Assembly: GCA_965247375.1 (NCBI GenBank)
Contig: CBDFHU010000149.1
Coordinates: 1 to 64,000, forward strand
From: Arsenicibacter sp965247375
Lineage (GTDB): Bacteria > Bacteroidota > Bacteroidia > Cytophagales > Spirosomataceae
Length of the DNA: 64,000 nucleotides
Direction of reading: 5' to 3'
In this document: piece after piece, positions 50,635 to 60,600 of the stretch
Layout: each line of letters opens with the position of its first letter
Numbering within the stretch: position 1 is the first letter of the stretch
Position numbers and translations under genes: made by a program
The notes under the pieces: generated by a model
The model's database searches: none
What the model was told of the DNA's origin: nothing
The model's input: only the letters and a program-made list of their open reading frames with translations

Positions 50635-50663
50635 TCCCGCCCAAAAACGGGAGTGCAAATATA
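50635..50663 (-). promoter_or_regulatory. Promoter and leader hairpin of rplM-rpsI
   Basis: TATATTTG on the minus strand (50656-50663) is an exact -7 element. Just after the predicted start of transcription a small hairpin TCCCG/CGGGA (50635-50652) stands at the 5' end of the leader, about 50 bases before the rplM start. It may be an autoregulatory or stability hairpin; that is inference. Confidence 0.55.
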
Positions 50664-50751
50664 GAGGTTATCGTGCTGAAAAACAACTATTTTCAACTTT
50701 TTCAGCCATGGATTGTTGTTATACGAAAGAACCAGTAACTTCTTCGCTGCT

Positions 50752-51681
50752 ATGGAATTTGGAAAAACCACCAATCTGGATGCTGTAAGCCCCATACTAC
50801 CGCCCGGTCCGGCCTTTAATGCCCAGATCTGGACGGCTGTCGAACGGACCGGTCATCCTGAGGTTTTCATCGGAGGTCCGGTCTGGGCAAACAAGCAATA
50901 CGTTGGTAAAATTTATCCTTCCACAGCTAAAGAGAAGGATTTTTTACATCATTATGTGCAGCAGTTCAATACCATTGAACTGAATCTCACCCATTACCAG
51001 ATTCCGACGGAAGGCATGATTGAGAAGTGGAAAACGGAAGCCGGTACATCACAATTCCGGTCCGGATTTACGTTTTGCCCTAAATTTCCGCAATCAATCA
51101 GCCACGAACGTATGCTGCTAGCAGCAGAATTTATCACTGAAGAATTTGTTAACGCTATTCTTTCACTCGAAGAGTTTCTGGGCATGTCTTTTCTGCAGTT
51201 ACCGCCGAATTTTTCGCCGGAAAAATGGCCTGTACTGGCAAATTACCTGAAACACCTGCCCGATGAACTGAATGTCGCGGTCGAATTCAGGCATCCCGAC
51301 TGGTTTAAACGTACGAATGTCTGGCAGTCAACCCTCGAAAAACTGCATGGATTACACCGGCATGTCGTGATCACGGATGTTGCCGGCCGGCGGGACGTTC
51401 TGCATATGGGCCTGAGCAGCCCGGTACTCACGCTGCGTTTTATTGGCAATGAAGGCCATGAATCTGATTATTCGCGAACTGATGCGTGGATTCAGCGGTT
51501 AAAGACATGGTTTGACAAAGGATTACAAACGGCCTATATCTTTGTTCATGGGGGGGGTGATGATAACGATACAGCCCCTGAACTGATCCGGTACTGGATA
51601 CGCGGGCTGAACAAACATTGCGGCCTATCTCTAAAAGAACCAACTTTACAACCTCAGATAATTCAGGGGAATCTGTTCTGA
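50752..51681 (+). CDS. DUF72-family protein (YecE-like)
   Basis: A 309-residue TIM-barrel-like protein. FIGGPVWANKQYVGKIYP, FLHHYVQQFNTIELNLTHYQIP and FTFCPKFPQSISHERML match the N-terminal blocks of DUF72; VAVEFRHPDWF is its conserved central motif and YIFVHGG a late one. The reaction of the family is unknown. The ATG at 50752 is preferred because the upstream start at 50713 would overlap the rplM promoter region. It is divergent from rplM and followed by mfd on the same strand after 95 bases. Confidence 0.9.
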   Translation: MEFGKTTNLDAVSPILPPGPAFNAQIWTAVERTGHPEVFIGGPVWANKQYVGKIYPSTAKEKDFLHHYVQQFNTIELNLTHYQIPTEGMIEKWKTEAGTSQFRSGFTFCPKFPQSISHERMLLAAEFITEEFVNAILSLEEFLGMSFLQLPPNFSPEKWPVLANYLKHLPDELNVAVEFRHPDWFKRTNVWQSTLEKLHGLHRHVVITDVAGRRDVLHMGLSSPVLTLRFIGNEGHESDYSRTDAWIQRLKTWFDKGLQTAYIFVHGGGDDNDTAPELIRYWIRGLNKHCGLSLKEPTLQPQIIQGNLF

Positions 51682-51776
51682 ACAACATTTCTCTGTAATA
51701 TAGGTTAACTTTTTGCCGCGTAGATTGCGTCTCCGCGGCTTTTGGTGCGTTCGTTATCACATTAATCAAAGGTATT

Positions 51777-54700
51777 TTGAAACCGGAAGAATTAATCGGG
51801 CTTTATTCTGACGACAGCTTTATTAAGCTTCTTGCCGAACCGATCCTGCATCCTGCCGGAGAGCCTGTGCGGTTACAGATAAAAGGTTTAGCGGGTAGTA
51901 TTGATGCTGTTCTGGCCTCGGCAATTGGCAACCTGACAACTGGTAGTCAGCTATTTATTCTGAACGACCGCGACGAAGCTTCTTATTTTTATAACGACTT
52001 ACAGAACCTGGCGGGAAAAGATGTACTGCTTTTTCCGATGTCCTATAAAAAGCCCTATCAATACGAAGAAGTTGAAAATGCAAATGTGTTGATGCGGGCC
52101 GAAGTGCTGAACAAACTGAACTCAACGGCCATTCAAAACCTGTTTATTGTTACATATCCGGAAGCTTTGTCGGAGAAAGTGATTAATAAGCGCTCACTTC
52201 AGGCCAATACGTTAACAATCCGTGTTGGCGACCGGCTCGATACCAACTTTGTATCTGAGTTATTACAGGACTATGAATTCGAGAAAACAGATTTTGTCTA
52301 TGAAGCTGGCCAGTTTTCATTGCGGGGTGGCATCATCGACGTTTTTTCCTTTGCCTCAGAATTTCCGGTTCGCATTGATTTATTTGACGATGAAGTGGAA
52401 AGTATCCGGTTTTTCAGTCCTGAAACTCAGTTATCCACAACCAATGTCGACTTTATCAACATTATTCCCAATATTCAGACTAAACTGATTCAGGAAAGCC
52501 GCGAGCCATTTCTCGACTTTTTACCGGAAAAAACGGTTGTTTGGGTGAGAGATGTGGATTTTACCCTCGACATTGTGGATAAGTGCTTTGCAAAAGCCGA
52601 GCAAAGCTTTGAAGCGGTGGTGGCGGGTAGCGGTGGCGTAAAGATTGTTTCTGATCCTAATCAGCTTTTTGAGACCCGCCGCTCGGTCCTGAATCAGCTT
52701 AAACAGTTTACAACGGTTGAATTCGGGCGTAAGTTTTACTTTAAAACTGAAGCTAGGCAGCTCTATCAGGCCAAAGCACAGCCTTCGTTTAATAAGGATT
52801 TCAAACGGCTTGTCGAAAACCTGGCCGAAAATCAATCGAAAGGCTTTACCAACATTATTGCTGCCGAATCATTCAAACAGCTGGAACGATTACGGATGAT
52901 TTTTGAAGAACTGGATCCGTTTGTCAGATTCCAGCCACTGAACATAGGTCTTCGCGAGGGTTTTATAGATGAGTCGCTGAAAATAGCCTGTTTTACTGAT
53001 CACCAGATTTTTGACCGCTATTTCAAATACCGCGTTCAGGATAAATTTTCAAAATCAAAGGCACTTACCCTCAGAGAGTTAAAAACGCTTCAGGCAGGTG
53101 ATTATGTGACGCATATTGATCACGGAATCGGGCGGTTTGCCGGTCTGGAGAAAGTGGATGTCGGTGGTAAAATGCAGGAAGCGATCCGGCTTATTTATCG
53201 TGATAATGATGTGTTGCTGGTCAGTATCCACAGCCTCCACAAAATTGCTAAATATAGCGGAAAGGAAGGCGGACCACCAACCATGAGCAAGCTGGGTTCT
53301 CAGGAATGGGAGCTCAAAAAGTCACGCGTAAAAAAGCAGGTCAAGGATATTGCCAAGGAGCTTATTTCACTCTATGCCAAACGCCGGCAGGCTCCCGGCT
53401 ATGCCTTTAGCCATGACAGCTTTTTGCAGGCTGAGCTTGAATCCTCGTTTATTTATGAGGACACGCCTGATCAGGCTAAGGCAACAGCTGATGTCAAGGT
53501 TGATATGGAACAGCCCCACCCGATGGACCGGCTTGTGTGCGGTGACGTTGGCTTCGGTAAGACTGAAGTGGCAATACGGGCGGCTTTCAAGGCAGTTTCG
53601 GATAATAAGCAGGTTGCCGTGCTGGTACCAACCACCATTCTGGCCATGCAGCACTACCGGACGTTCTCTGAGCGTCTGTCTGATTTTCCGGTTAAGATCG
53701 AATATATTAACCGGTTCCGGACGACCGCTCAGATTAAAGATATTCTGAAAGAGACTGCCTCGGGTGAAATAGGCATTCTGATCGGTACACACCGTATTGT
53801 CAATAAAGACATTAAATTCAAAGATTTAGGCTTGCTGGTTATCGACGAGGAACAAAAATTCGGCGTCAAAACCAAGGATCGGCTGAAAGAAATGCGGGTC
53901 GAAGTCGATGTGCTGACGCTGACCGCCACGCCGATTCCGAGAACGCTGCATTTCTCACTCATGGGTGCGCGTGACTTGTCCGTTATTGCAACCCCGCCAC
54001 CAAACCGCCAGCCGGTAACGACGGAGGTCCATACATTCAGTGAAACCACGGTCCGCGATGCGATCAGTTATGAATTACGGCGCGGCGGTCAGGTATTTTT
54101 TGTCCATAACCGCGTAGGTGACATCGAATCAATCGGGAATCTGATTTTACGCCTGGTACCTGATGCACGTGTCTGCGTGGCGCATGGCCAGATGGAAGGC
54201 GAAAAGCTGGAGAAAGTAATGACCCGCTTTATCGAAGGGGATTATGATGTGCTGGTTTCAACCAACATCATTGAATCGGGGCTGGATATTCCGAACGCCA
54301 ATACCATTCTAATTAACTCTGCCCACATGTTCGGTATGTCGGATCTGCACCAGATGCGTGGTAGGGTTGGGCGCTCCAACCGGAAGGCATTCTGTTATCT
54401 GCTGACGCCGCCGCAATCATCGCTTACTTCCGATGCCCGTAAGCGGCTGCAGACACTGGAAGATTTTTCTGATTTGGGCGAAGGCTTTAAAATTGCCATG
54501 CGCGATCTAGATATCAGGGGAGCCGGCAACCTGCTGGGTGCCGAACAAAGCGGCTTTATTAACGACCTGGGGTACGAAATGTATCATAAGATACTCGATG
54601 AGGCCGTACAGGAACTGCGCGAAAACGAGTTTAAAGACCTATTTTTACCGGATTCAAACCCCTTTAAGGCGGCTGTTCCGGATACCGTTATCGAAACCGA

Positions 54701-55142
54701 TTTACAGGTTGTTATACCGGAGAAATATGTATCGAATATATCAGAGCGTTTGTCGTTATATACTCGGTTAGATAACATCAGAAATCAGGAAGAACTGGCA
54801 GCATTCCGCAAGGAAGTTGAAGATCGCTTCGGCCCGCTGCCGGAAGAAGTAGAAAACCTGATTAAAATGGTGAACGTTAGGTGTAAAGCCGAAAGCCTTT
54901 ACCTCGAAAAACTAACCCTGAAGAATAATATACTGAAGGGGTACTTCGTTTCTTCCGAGAATGGTTCCGGAACGGCGGAACGTTTCTTTCAGTCAGAGCA
55001 GTTTGGCAAAGTTATTGATTACATCAAACTGAATCCACTCAAGTGCTCGCTGAAAGACGTGAAAAACCGGCTGATTTTTACGCATAGCAATGTTTCTTCC
55101 GTTGGACAAATGGATGAAGTGCTGACAGCATTAACGGATTAG
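51777..55142 (+). CDS. mfd: Transcription-repair coupling factor
   Basis: This ATPase removes RNA polymerase stalled at DNA damage and recruits UvrA. It has 1,121 intact residues with a TTG start (the ORF has no nearby ATG with better context). The UvrB-like N-terminal module (YSFREFIDVFS-like block FSLRGGIIDVFSFASEFP), the RNA polymerase interaction domain (GDYVTHIDHGIGRFAGLEKV, residues ~440-500), the helicase Walker A GDVGFGKTEVAIRAAF (~584), the DEEQ box (IDEEQKFGVKTKDRL, ~687), TATPIPRTLHFSL and QMRGRVGRSNRKAFCYL follow in order, and a TRCF C-terminal domain ends it. It belongs with uvrB in nucleotide excision repair. Confidence 0.98.
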   Translation: MKPEELIGLYSDDSFIKLLAEPILHPAGEPVRLQIKGLAGSIDAVLASAIGNLTTGSQLFILNDRDEASYFYNDLQNLAGKDVLLFPMSYKKPYQYEEVENANVLMRAEVLNKLNSTAIQNLFIVTYPEALSEKVINKRSLQANTLTIRVGDRLDTNFVSELLQDYEFEKTDFVYEAGQFSLRGGIIDVFSFASEFPVRIDLFDDEVESIRFFSPETQLSTTNVDFINIIPNIQTKLIQESREPFLDFLPEKTVVWVRDVDFTLDIVDKCFAKAEQSFEAVVAGSGGVKIVSDPNQLFETRRSVLNQLKQFTTVEFGRKFYFKTEARQLYQAKAQPSFNKDFKRLVENLAENQSKGFTNIIAAESFKQLERLRMIFEELDPFVRFQPLNIGLREGFIDESLKIACFTDHQIFDRYFKYRVQDKFSKSKALTLRELKTLQAGDYVTHIDHGIGRFAGLEKVDVGGKMQEAIRLIYRDNDVLLVSIHSLHKIAKYSGKEGGPPTMSKLGSQEWELKKSRVKKQVKDIAKELISLYAKRRQAPGYAFSHDSFLQAELESSFIYEDTPDQAKATADVKVDMEQPHPMDRLVCGDVGFGKTEVAIRAAFKAVSDNKQVAVLVPTTILAMQHYRTFSERLSDFPVKIEYINRFRTTAQIKDILKETASGEIGILIGTHRIVNKDIKFKDLGLLVIDEEQKFGVKTKDRLKEMRVEVDVLTLTATPIPRTLHFSLMGARDLSVIATPPPNRQPVTTEVHTFSETTVRDAISYELRRGGQVFFVHNRVGDIESIGNLILRLVPDARVCVAHGQMEGEKLEKVMTRFIEGDYDVLVSTNIIESGLDIPNANTILINSAHMFGMSDLHQMRGRVGRSNRKAFCYLLTPPQSSLTSDARKRLQTLEDFSDLGEGFKIAMRDLDIRGAGNLLGAEQSGFINDLGYEMYHKILDEAVQELRENEFKDLFLPDSNPFKAAVPDTVIETDLQVVIPEKYVSNISERLSLYTRLDNIRNQEELAAFRKEVEDRFGPLPEEVENLIKMVNVRCKAESLYLEKLTLKNNILKGYFVSSENGSGTAERFFQSEQFGKVIDYIKLNPLKCSLKDVKNRLIFTHSNVSSVGQMDEVLTALTD

Positions 55143-55156
55143 TTATCAATATTACA

Positions 55157-55164
55157 TACTTTTG
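55157..55164 (+). promoter_or_regulatory. -7 promoter element of gldJ
   Basis: TACTTTTG matches TAnnTTTG exactly and lies 27 bases before the gldJ ATG, so the leader would be about 20 bases. It falls in the short gap after mfd and indicates that gldJ has its own transcript. Confidence 0.6.
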
Positions 55165-55190
55165 CAATTCCGACTTACACAGATACAGCG

Positions 55191-56453
55191 ATGATTAAAA
55201 CGTATCACTTGCAACGAGCGGCTTATGTCCTGCTGGCTACCTTGGCACTAGCAGCTTGTAGTAAATCAAAACACCCGACCAGCGTGAAGCCAGGGAAGAA
55301 GAGTACGGCTACGGGTATAGCATACAACCAGAAAGAAGGTTTTCAGGTAAAATCGTTCAAAGCGCCGAATGGCGGGCCGAACCTGGTTTTCATCGAAGGT
55401 GGCCGTTTTACAATGGGTGCTTTAGAAGAGGATGTAATGAACACCCGCGACAACCGCGAGCGGACAGTCAGTGTTCAGTCGTTCTACATGGATGAAACAG
55501 AAATGGCGAATGTACACTACTTAGAGTACCTTGACGCACTCAAGCGCGACTCATCTGAGGAAGTTGTCCGTGCGGCATTACCGGACACGACAGTCTGGGC
55601 TAACCCGCTCTCGTTTAATGACTCTTATGTAACGCAATATTTACGCTACCCTGCTTTCCGGTATTACCCTGTTGTTGGTGTTTCATGGGTTCAGGCTAAT
55701 GACTATGCCGCCTGGCGGACAAATGCCGTTAACGCAGAGTTAGCCAAAGGTGGTACCAGCACCAAGAAAAAAGGCGGTGGATTCTCGCTGAAACGTAAGT
55801 CTAAGAAGGACGATGCAGCAGCGGCAGCTGTTGCCGAAGCCTCTACGTCATCTGCGCGTCCGGGTATTGAAAGCGGTCTGATCCTGCCGGAATATCGCCT
55901 GCCGACAGAAGCAGAATGGGAATATGCAGCAAAGGCCATGATTGGCACACAGTATGTTGATGAAAATCAGGCAAACCAGCGTATTTACCCGTGGGATGGA
56001 TCATCCATCCGTAATCCGAAAAAAGGACGTAAGCAAGGCCAGATGTTAGCCAACTTTAAGCGTGGCCGCGGTGACTACGCCGGTATTGCCGGTCGTTCGA
56101 ATGACGGTGCTATTATCACACAGGAAATCTGGGAGTACCCTGCCAACGACTTTGGTCTTTATAACATGGCTGGTAACGTAAACGAGTGGGTATATGACGT
56201 TTATCGTCCTCTGTCATTCAGTGATGTGAGTGATCTGAACCCAATCCGCCGGAACGGCTATCTGGACGAAGCCAAAAACTATAACACGAAAGAGTCACTG
56301 ATTAATGACAAACTTCGTGTTTATAAGGGTGGTTCATGGAATGACGTTGCTTACTGGTTATCACCAGGTACACGTCGTTTCCTTGACCAGGACTCAGCAA
56401 CTGCCTCAATTGGCTTCCGTTGTGCTATGATTGGTCTGGGACGTAACAAATAA
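55191..56453 (+). CDS. gldJ: Gliding-motility lipoprotein of the GldJ type (FGE-sulfatase fold)
   Basis: A 420-residue lipoprotein (lipobox LAAC, Cys23) with a formylglycine-generating-enzyme-like domain: FIEGGRFTMGALEEDV, then VSWVQANDYAAWR, EYRLPTEAEWEYAAKA, NMAGNVNEWVYDVYRP and, near the end, GGSWNDVAYWLSPGTRRFL. The last block is characteristic of GldJ, which is needed for gliding and for stability of the type IX secretion machinery in Bacteroidota; GldK is the main alternative. The domain carries a low-complexity Lys/Ala-rich insertion at about residues 187-224. Catalytic cysteines of true FGE are not expected and not seen. It has its own promoter and is followed by a terminator shared with comF. 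Confidence 0.85.
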   Translation: MIKTYHLQRAAYVLLATLALAACSKSKHPTSVKPGKKSTATGIAYNQKEGFQVKSFKAPNGGPNLVFIEGGRFTMGALEEDVMNTRDNRERTVSVQSFYMDETEMANVHYLEYLDALKRDSSEEVVRAALPDTTVWANPLSFNDSYVTQYLRYPAFRYYPVVGVSWVQANDYAAWRTNAVNAELAKGGTSTKKKGGGFSLKRKSKKDDAAAAAVAEASTSSARPGIESGLILPEYRLPTEAEWEYAAKAMIGTQYVDENQANQRIYPWDGSSIRNPKKGRKQGQMLANFKRGRGDYAGIAGRSNDGAIITQEIWEYPANDFGLYNMAGNVNEWVYDVYRPLSFSDVSDLNPIRRNGYLDEAKNYNTKESLINDKLRVYKGGSWNDVAYWLSPGTRRFLDQDSATASIGFRCAMIGLGRNK

Positions 56454-56472
56454 TTAAACTCATTCTTACAGG

Positions 56473-56505
56473 AAGCGGCCGTTCTGTACCAGAGCGGCCG
56501 CTTTT
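56473..56505. terminator. Bidirectional intrinsic terminator
   Basis: AAGCGGCCG / CGGCCGCTT forms a 9-bp GC-rich stem with a 13-base loop and a T tract, between the convergent gldJ and comF genes. It overlaps the comF stop by two bases. Confidence 0.85.
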
Positions 56506-57202
56506 ATTTTGTCATCGCCAGTGTAATGACAGCCACAGATCCACATCCTGCATTCAACAGAGTTTGAGCACAGGCTTCCATCGTTGCCCCTGTCGTCAGT
56601 ACATCATCCACAAGAATAATCCGCTTACCGGAAAGACTGCTGTTAGCCGCTACAGAGAATACAGTCTTCACGTTTTCCCAGCGTTCGACCTTACTCTTTT
56701 TGGTCTGGGATCCCTGAAAAGCATGCCGCTGAAGCAGACTGGTGGAAAAGGGTACATTCAATGCCTCAGAAAGGCCTTGGGCAATCCAGTCAGCCTGATT
56801 ATACCCGCGTTGCTTAAAACGACTTTTATGCAAAGGTACCCCAATCAGTAAATCGGTTTCCTGTATCAGATCCGATTCATTTTTCAACACATTTCCATAC
56901 CAGAAACCTAATTGTCTGGCAGCTTCTTTTTTTCCACGGTATTTAATCTGATGAATCAGTTTCTGTGCAATACCTCCTTTTGTAAAATGAAGGTAGGAAA
57001 CTGAAAAATCTACGGGCACTTTTCCGGTAAATTTGGTTATAGCAGAAGGCGCAACATGCAGATTTGTTTCGGGTAATTTTAGCCGGCATGCAATACAAAG
57101 CAACGCTTCGCTCGTTTCCAGCGTCTTTTGACAAGCAAGGCATGAACGTGGCAGGAGCAGATCAATAAAATCAATTAGTGCCCTGCGTAGTAATCGAATC
57201 AT
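56504..57202 (-). CDS. ComF-family phosphoribosyltransferase-like protein
   Basis: A 232-residue protein with an N-terminal zinc-ribbon-like region (SCLACQ and CIAC) and a phosphoribosyltransferase domain with the PRPP loop RIILVDDVLTTGATMEAC. IKYRGKKEAARQLGFWYG, GVPLHKSRFKQRGYNQADWIA are the further ComF blocks. ComF is needed for DNA uptake in several bacteria, where it aids movement of single-stranded DNA into the cytosol; outside competence its job is unknown. Single gene, divergent from the 121-residue unknown gene. Confidence 0.92.
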   Translation of the reverse strand: MIRLLRRALIDFIDLLLPRSCLACQKTLETSEALLCIACRLKLPETNLHVAPSAITKFTGKVPVDFSVSYLHFTKGGIAQKLIHQIKYRGKKEAARQLGFWYGNVLKNESDLIQETDLLIGVPLHKSRFKQRGYNQADWIAQGLSEALNVPFSTSLLQRHAFQGSQTKKSKVERWENVKTVFSVAANSSLSGKRIILVDDVLTTGATMEACAQTLLNAGCGSVAVITLAMTK

Positions 57203-57251
57203 ACAAAATATTCGTTATTAATTGACTTATATGTTGTAACTTAGAGAGTCT

Positions 57252-57617
57252 ATGGATACATCTGAAGAACTGACGGCTAACTCATTAGACGGAAACTGGG
57301 AAGATTTGATAGGGCATCTGGAAAATTTTGTCGGCAAGCGTCCGGCTGATCTTAATGGTGTCTTATTTTTAATCGGTATGCAGGAGCTTGGTCGGGGGCC
57401 TAAGCGCTTTTCCAAAGAGCAAAAACAGGATCTGCTTCATATTGCGATCTGTAGTGTTCTGAGCCTCCAGGGTTATTATCACTTTGATGGATTTGATCTG
57501 GATGGATGGCCGCAATATTCATTACAAAAGCCGCTTCCTCTGAATGATTTGCTAGCGCAGGAGGCTTTTTTAAAAGAGCATGTTATTAATTATTTCCAGT
57601 ATCATCAGCTAATCTAA
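57252..57617 (+). CDS. Small conserved-looking protein of unknown function (121 residues)
   Basis: The protein is acidic and soluble, without a signal peptide. It has a helical N-terminal half (WEDLIGHLENFVGKRPADLNG then FLIGMQELGRGPKRFSKEQK) and a C-terminal half rich in aromatic residues (GYYHFDGFDLDGWPQYSL, then VINYFQYHQLI). I do not recognise the family. It sits 39 bases upstream of the DUF4175 gene on the same strand and may be co-transcribed with it. Similar proteins occur in Cytophagales as far as I recall, but I cannot verify this here. Confidence 0.75.
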   Translation: MDTSEELTANSLDGNWEDLIGHLENFVGKRPADLNGVLFLIGMQELGRGPKRFSKEQKQDLLHIAICSVLSLQGYYHFDGFDLDGWPQYSLQKPLPLNDLLAQEAFLKEHVINYFQYHQLI

Positions 57618-57656
57618 GCCTATTTACCTTTACACCTTTGACAACCGTTCTTTTAT

Positions 57657-60600
57657 ATGGAGTCTTACAATATTCTGCTACAACGGATCGAAGAATATAA
57701 AAAACGCTTTTACTTAAATCAGCTGGTAAAAGGAAGTTTATTCTTTTTTGCTATTTTAGGTACGTTATATCTGCTCATTAACACGGCCGAATTTGTCGGG
57801 CGGTTTAGTTCAACAGGGCGTGGCGTCTTATTCTTTTCCTTTGTACTGACAACACTTGTCAGCCTTTTCCTTTTTATCATTAAGCCGTTACTCAGTCTGT
57901 ACGGACTCCGGAAATCGCTTACAGATGATGAAGCCGCAGCACAGATCGGCCGTTTCTTTCCCGAAGTAGGGGATAAGCTACTGAATACGCTTCAGCTGCG
58001 TCGGATTAGCCTGTCAGAAAGTGATCTTCTCCAGGCAAGCTTACAACAGAGATCTCAGCAACTGCTGATAAATCGTTTTGCCAACGCAATACAGATTGAC
58101 AAAAACCGGCAGTTTTTAAAATACGCTGTTCCGCCTCTTGCATTGATTCTGTTTATTTTTCTGGTAAATCCGGCTTTTTTTTCAAAGCCGTCAGCCCGGA
58201 TTGTAAACTATAATAAGGAATTTGCGGAAGAAGCACCGTTTAAGTTTGTCATTCAGAACAAATCGATGAAAGCCTTCCGCAATGAAGATTTTCCGCTGAC
58301 GGTGAAACTAACCGGTGATGCCCTGCCTCAATCAGTTTATCTCGTTGCGAATGGGACCCGGTTCAAACTCGAACAAACGAACGGACTTTATCACTATACT
58401 TTTGATAATGTACAGCGTGATCTGGATTTTCATCTGGAAGCGTCCGGCTTTAATTCAGACCAATATACCTTATCTCTGATTGACCGGCCGGCCGTGCTCA
58501 ATTTTGATGTTAAGCTTACCTATCCGGCTTATCTTAACAAACCGGCAGAACAATTATCAAACGTTGGCAATCTCTTAGTACCGCAAGGCACCGTGGTTGA
58601 CTGGAATTTTACGGCAGATCATACTGATTCATTAGGCTTACGATTTAATTCAGAATCTAAGATTGCCTGGACAAAACCGGCCGAAACCAATGAGTTTGCC
58701 ATCTCCCGCCGCGTTATGCAAAATGCGGTTTATACAGTTTCACTGAAGAATAAAGAAGTAGCTACTCCTTCTAACATACAATACAATATCCAGGTTATTC
58801 CTGACCGTATTCCGACAATTTCAATCGAGCGGGTTCAGGATACAGTCACGTATAATTACATAGCGCTCTCAGGTTTAATCTCGGATGACTACGGTTTCAC
58901 AAAGCTTAAGCTCAATTACCGGATTCAGAAAGGAGGCAAATTTTCGCCTTTGTATTCAAAAGACATTCCTGTCAACAGAAATACAACATCGCAGAATTAT
59001 TCTTACAACTGGTATCTTGATAGTTTACAGCTAGGACAGGAAGACCGGATTGAATACTTCGTTCAGGTTTGGGATAACGATGGTGTTAATGGCCCGAAGT
59101 CAGCGCGTTCAAATCCGCTGAACTTTGCGATCCCGTCTAACAGCGAGGTACAGAAGCAAATTGATGAGTCTGCGAAGAAGACTGAACAGCAGATTGATGA
59201 AGCGCTGAGTAAAACGCAAAATATTAAAAAGGAGCTGAATCAGATGGAAGACCGGTTGAGGACGAAAAAAACCTCCGATTTCCAGGATAAAAAGCAACTC
59301 AATGAAGTACTTCAAAAGCGGGAAGAGCTGTTAAAGGAAATTCAGCAATTACAGGAACAGTTTCAGAAAACGAATGATACCCAGCAGCGCTTCAATCAAA
59401 AAGATCAGCAGCTACAGGAAAAAATGCAGCAGTTGCAGAAGCTTTTTAATGAATTGCTGGATCCTGAATCCAAAAAACTATATGATGAACTGAAGCAGCT
59501 TCTTGAACGTAAACAGGATGATAAAGCATCGGAGATGCTGGATCGCCTGAGCCGGAAAGAACGGAATATGGAGCGCGATTTAGAGCGCGCGCTTAAGTTA
59601 TTTAAGCAAATGCAGCTGGAGCAAAAAATCTCAAACACAATGGAAGAGCTTGAAAAACAAGCTCAGCAGCAGGAGAAGGAAGCTCAGGAGAACAATAAAG
59701 CCGACGAAAAGAATAATAAAGACGGCAAACAAGACAAGCAGGAAGGCAAACAGGACAATAAAGACGGCAAACAGGACAACAAAGACGGCAAGCAGGACAA
59801 CAAAGACGGCAAGCAGGATAGTAACGAAAAGACTGATCTTGAACAGCAAAAGAAAGATCAGGAAAAAGCAATGGAAGACTTTAAGAAGCTTCAGGAGCAA
59901 CTTAAAGATATTCAAAAACAAGCCGAGAAAGATAACCTTAAAATGCCGGATCAACAGCAGGATGAGCAGCAAAACATCGAACAACAGATGCAGGATGCCA
60001 AGCAGCAGTTGAATCAGAAGAAAAGTAAAAACGCATCATCTTCGCAGAATAAGACCGCAAAGGCGATGCGTAAGATGAAACAACAAATGCAGGAAGCCAT
60101 GGAGTCTGCGGAAATGGATGAAGCGCAGGAGAACATTGATGACTTACGTAGTATTCTGGAAAACCTGATTACACTGTCTTTTTCACAGGAGCGGATAATG
60201 AAGGACTTCAAAGGTATGACGTTACAGGATCCGCGCGTGGTTAAATTATCTCAGGAGCAGCTTAAACTACAGGATGATGCTAAAGTAATTGAAGATAGCT
60301 TAAATGCATTGGCAAGCCGTGTGGTCCAGATTCAGTCTTTTGTAACCAGGGAGGTTAATAACATGAAAGGCTATATGGATGAAAGTGTACTTCAGATTCG
60401 TGAGCGTCGGCTTAATCAGGCAGCATCTAAACAACAGTATGCCATGACATCCATGAATAATCTATCCCTGATGCTGAGCGATGCACTGAAAAATATGCAG
60501 CAGCAGATGAATGCCATGGCAATGCCGGGAGCGAGCGGTAAAGGAAAGAAAGGTCAGAAGCCGGACGGGGACATGGGTGAGATGCAGAAGAAACTGAATG

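Noticed and set aside
59602..59984. Two hydrophobic or cysteine-rich minus-strand frames
   Set aside because: They are the reverse of the Lys/Gln/Asp repeat codons of the DUF4175 gene and do not look like real proteins.
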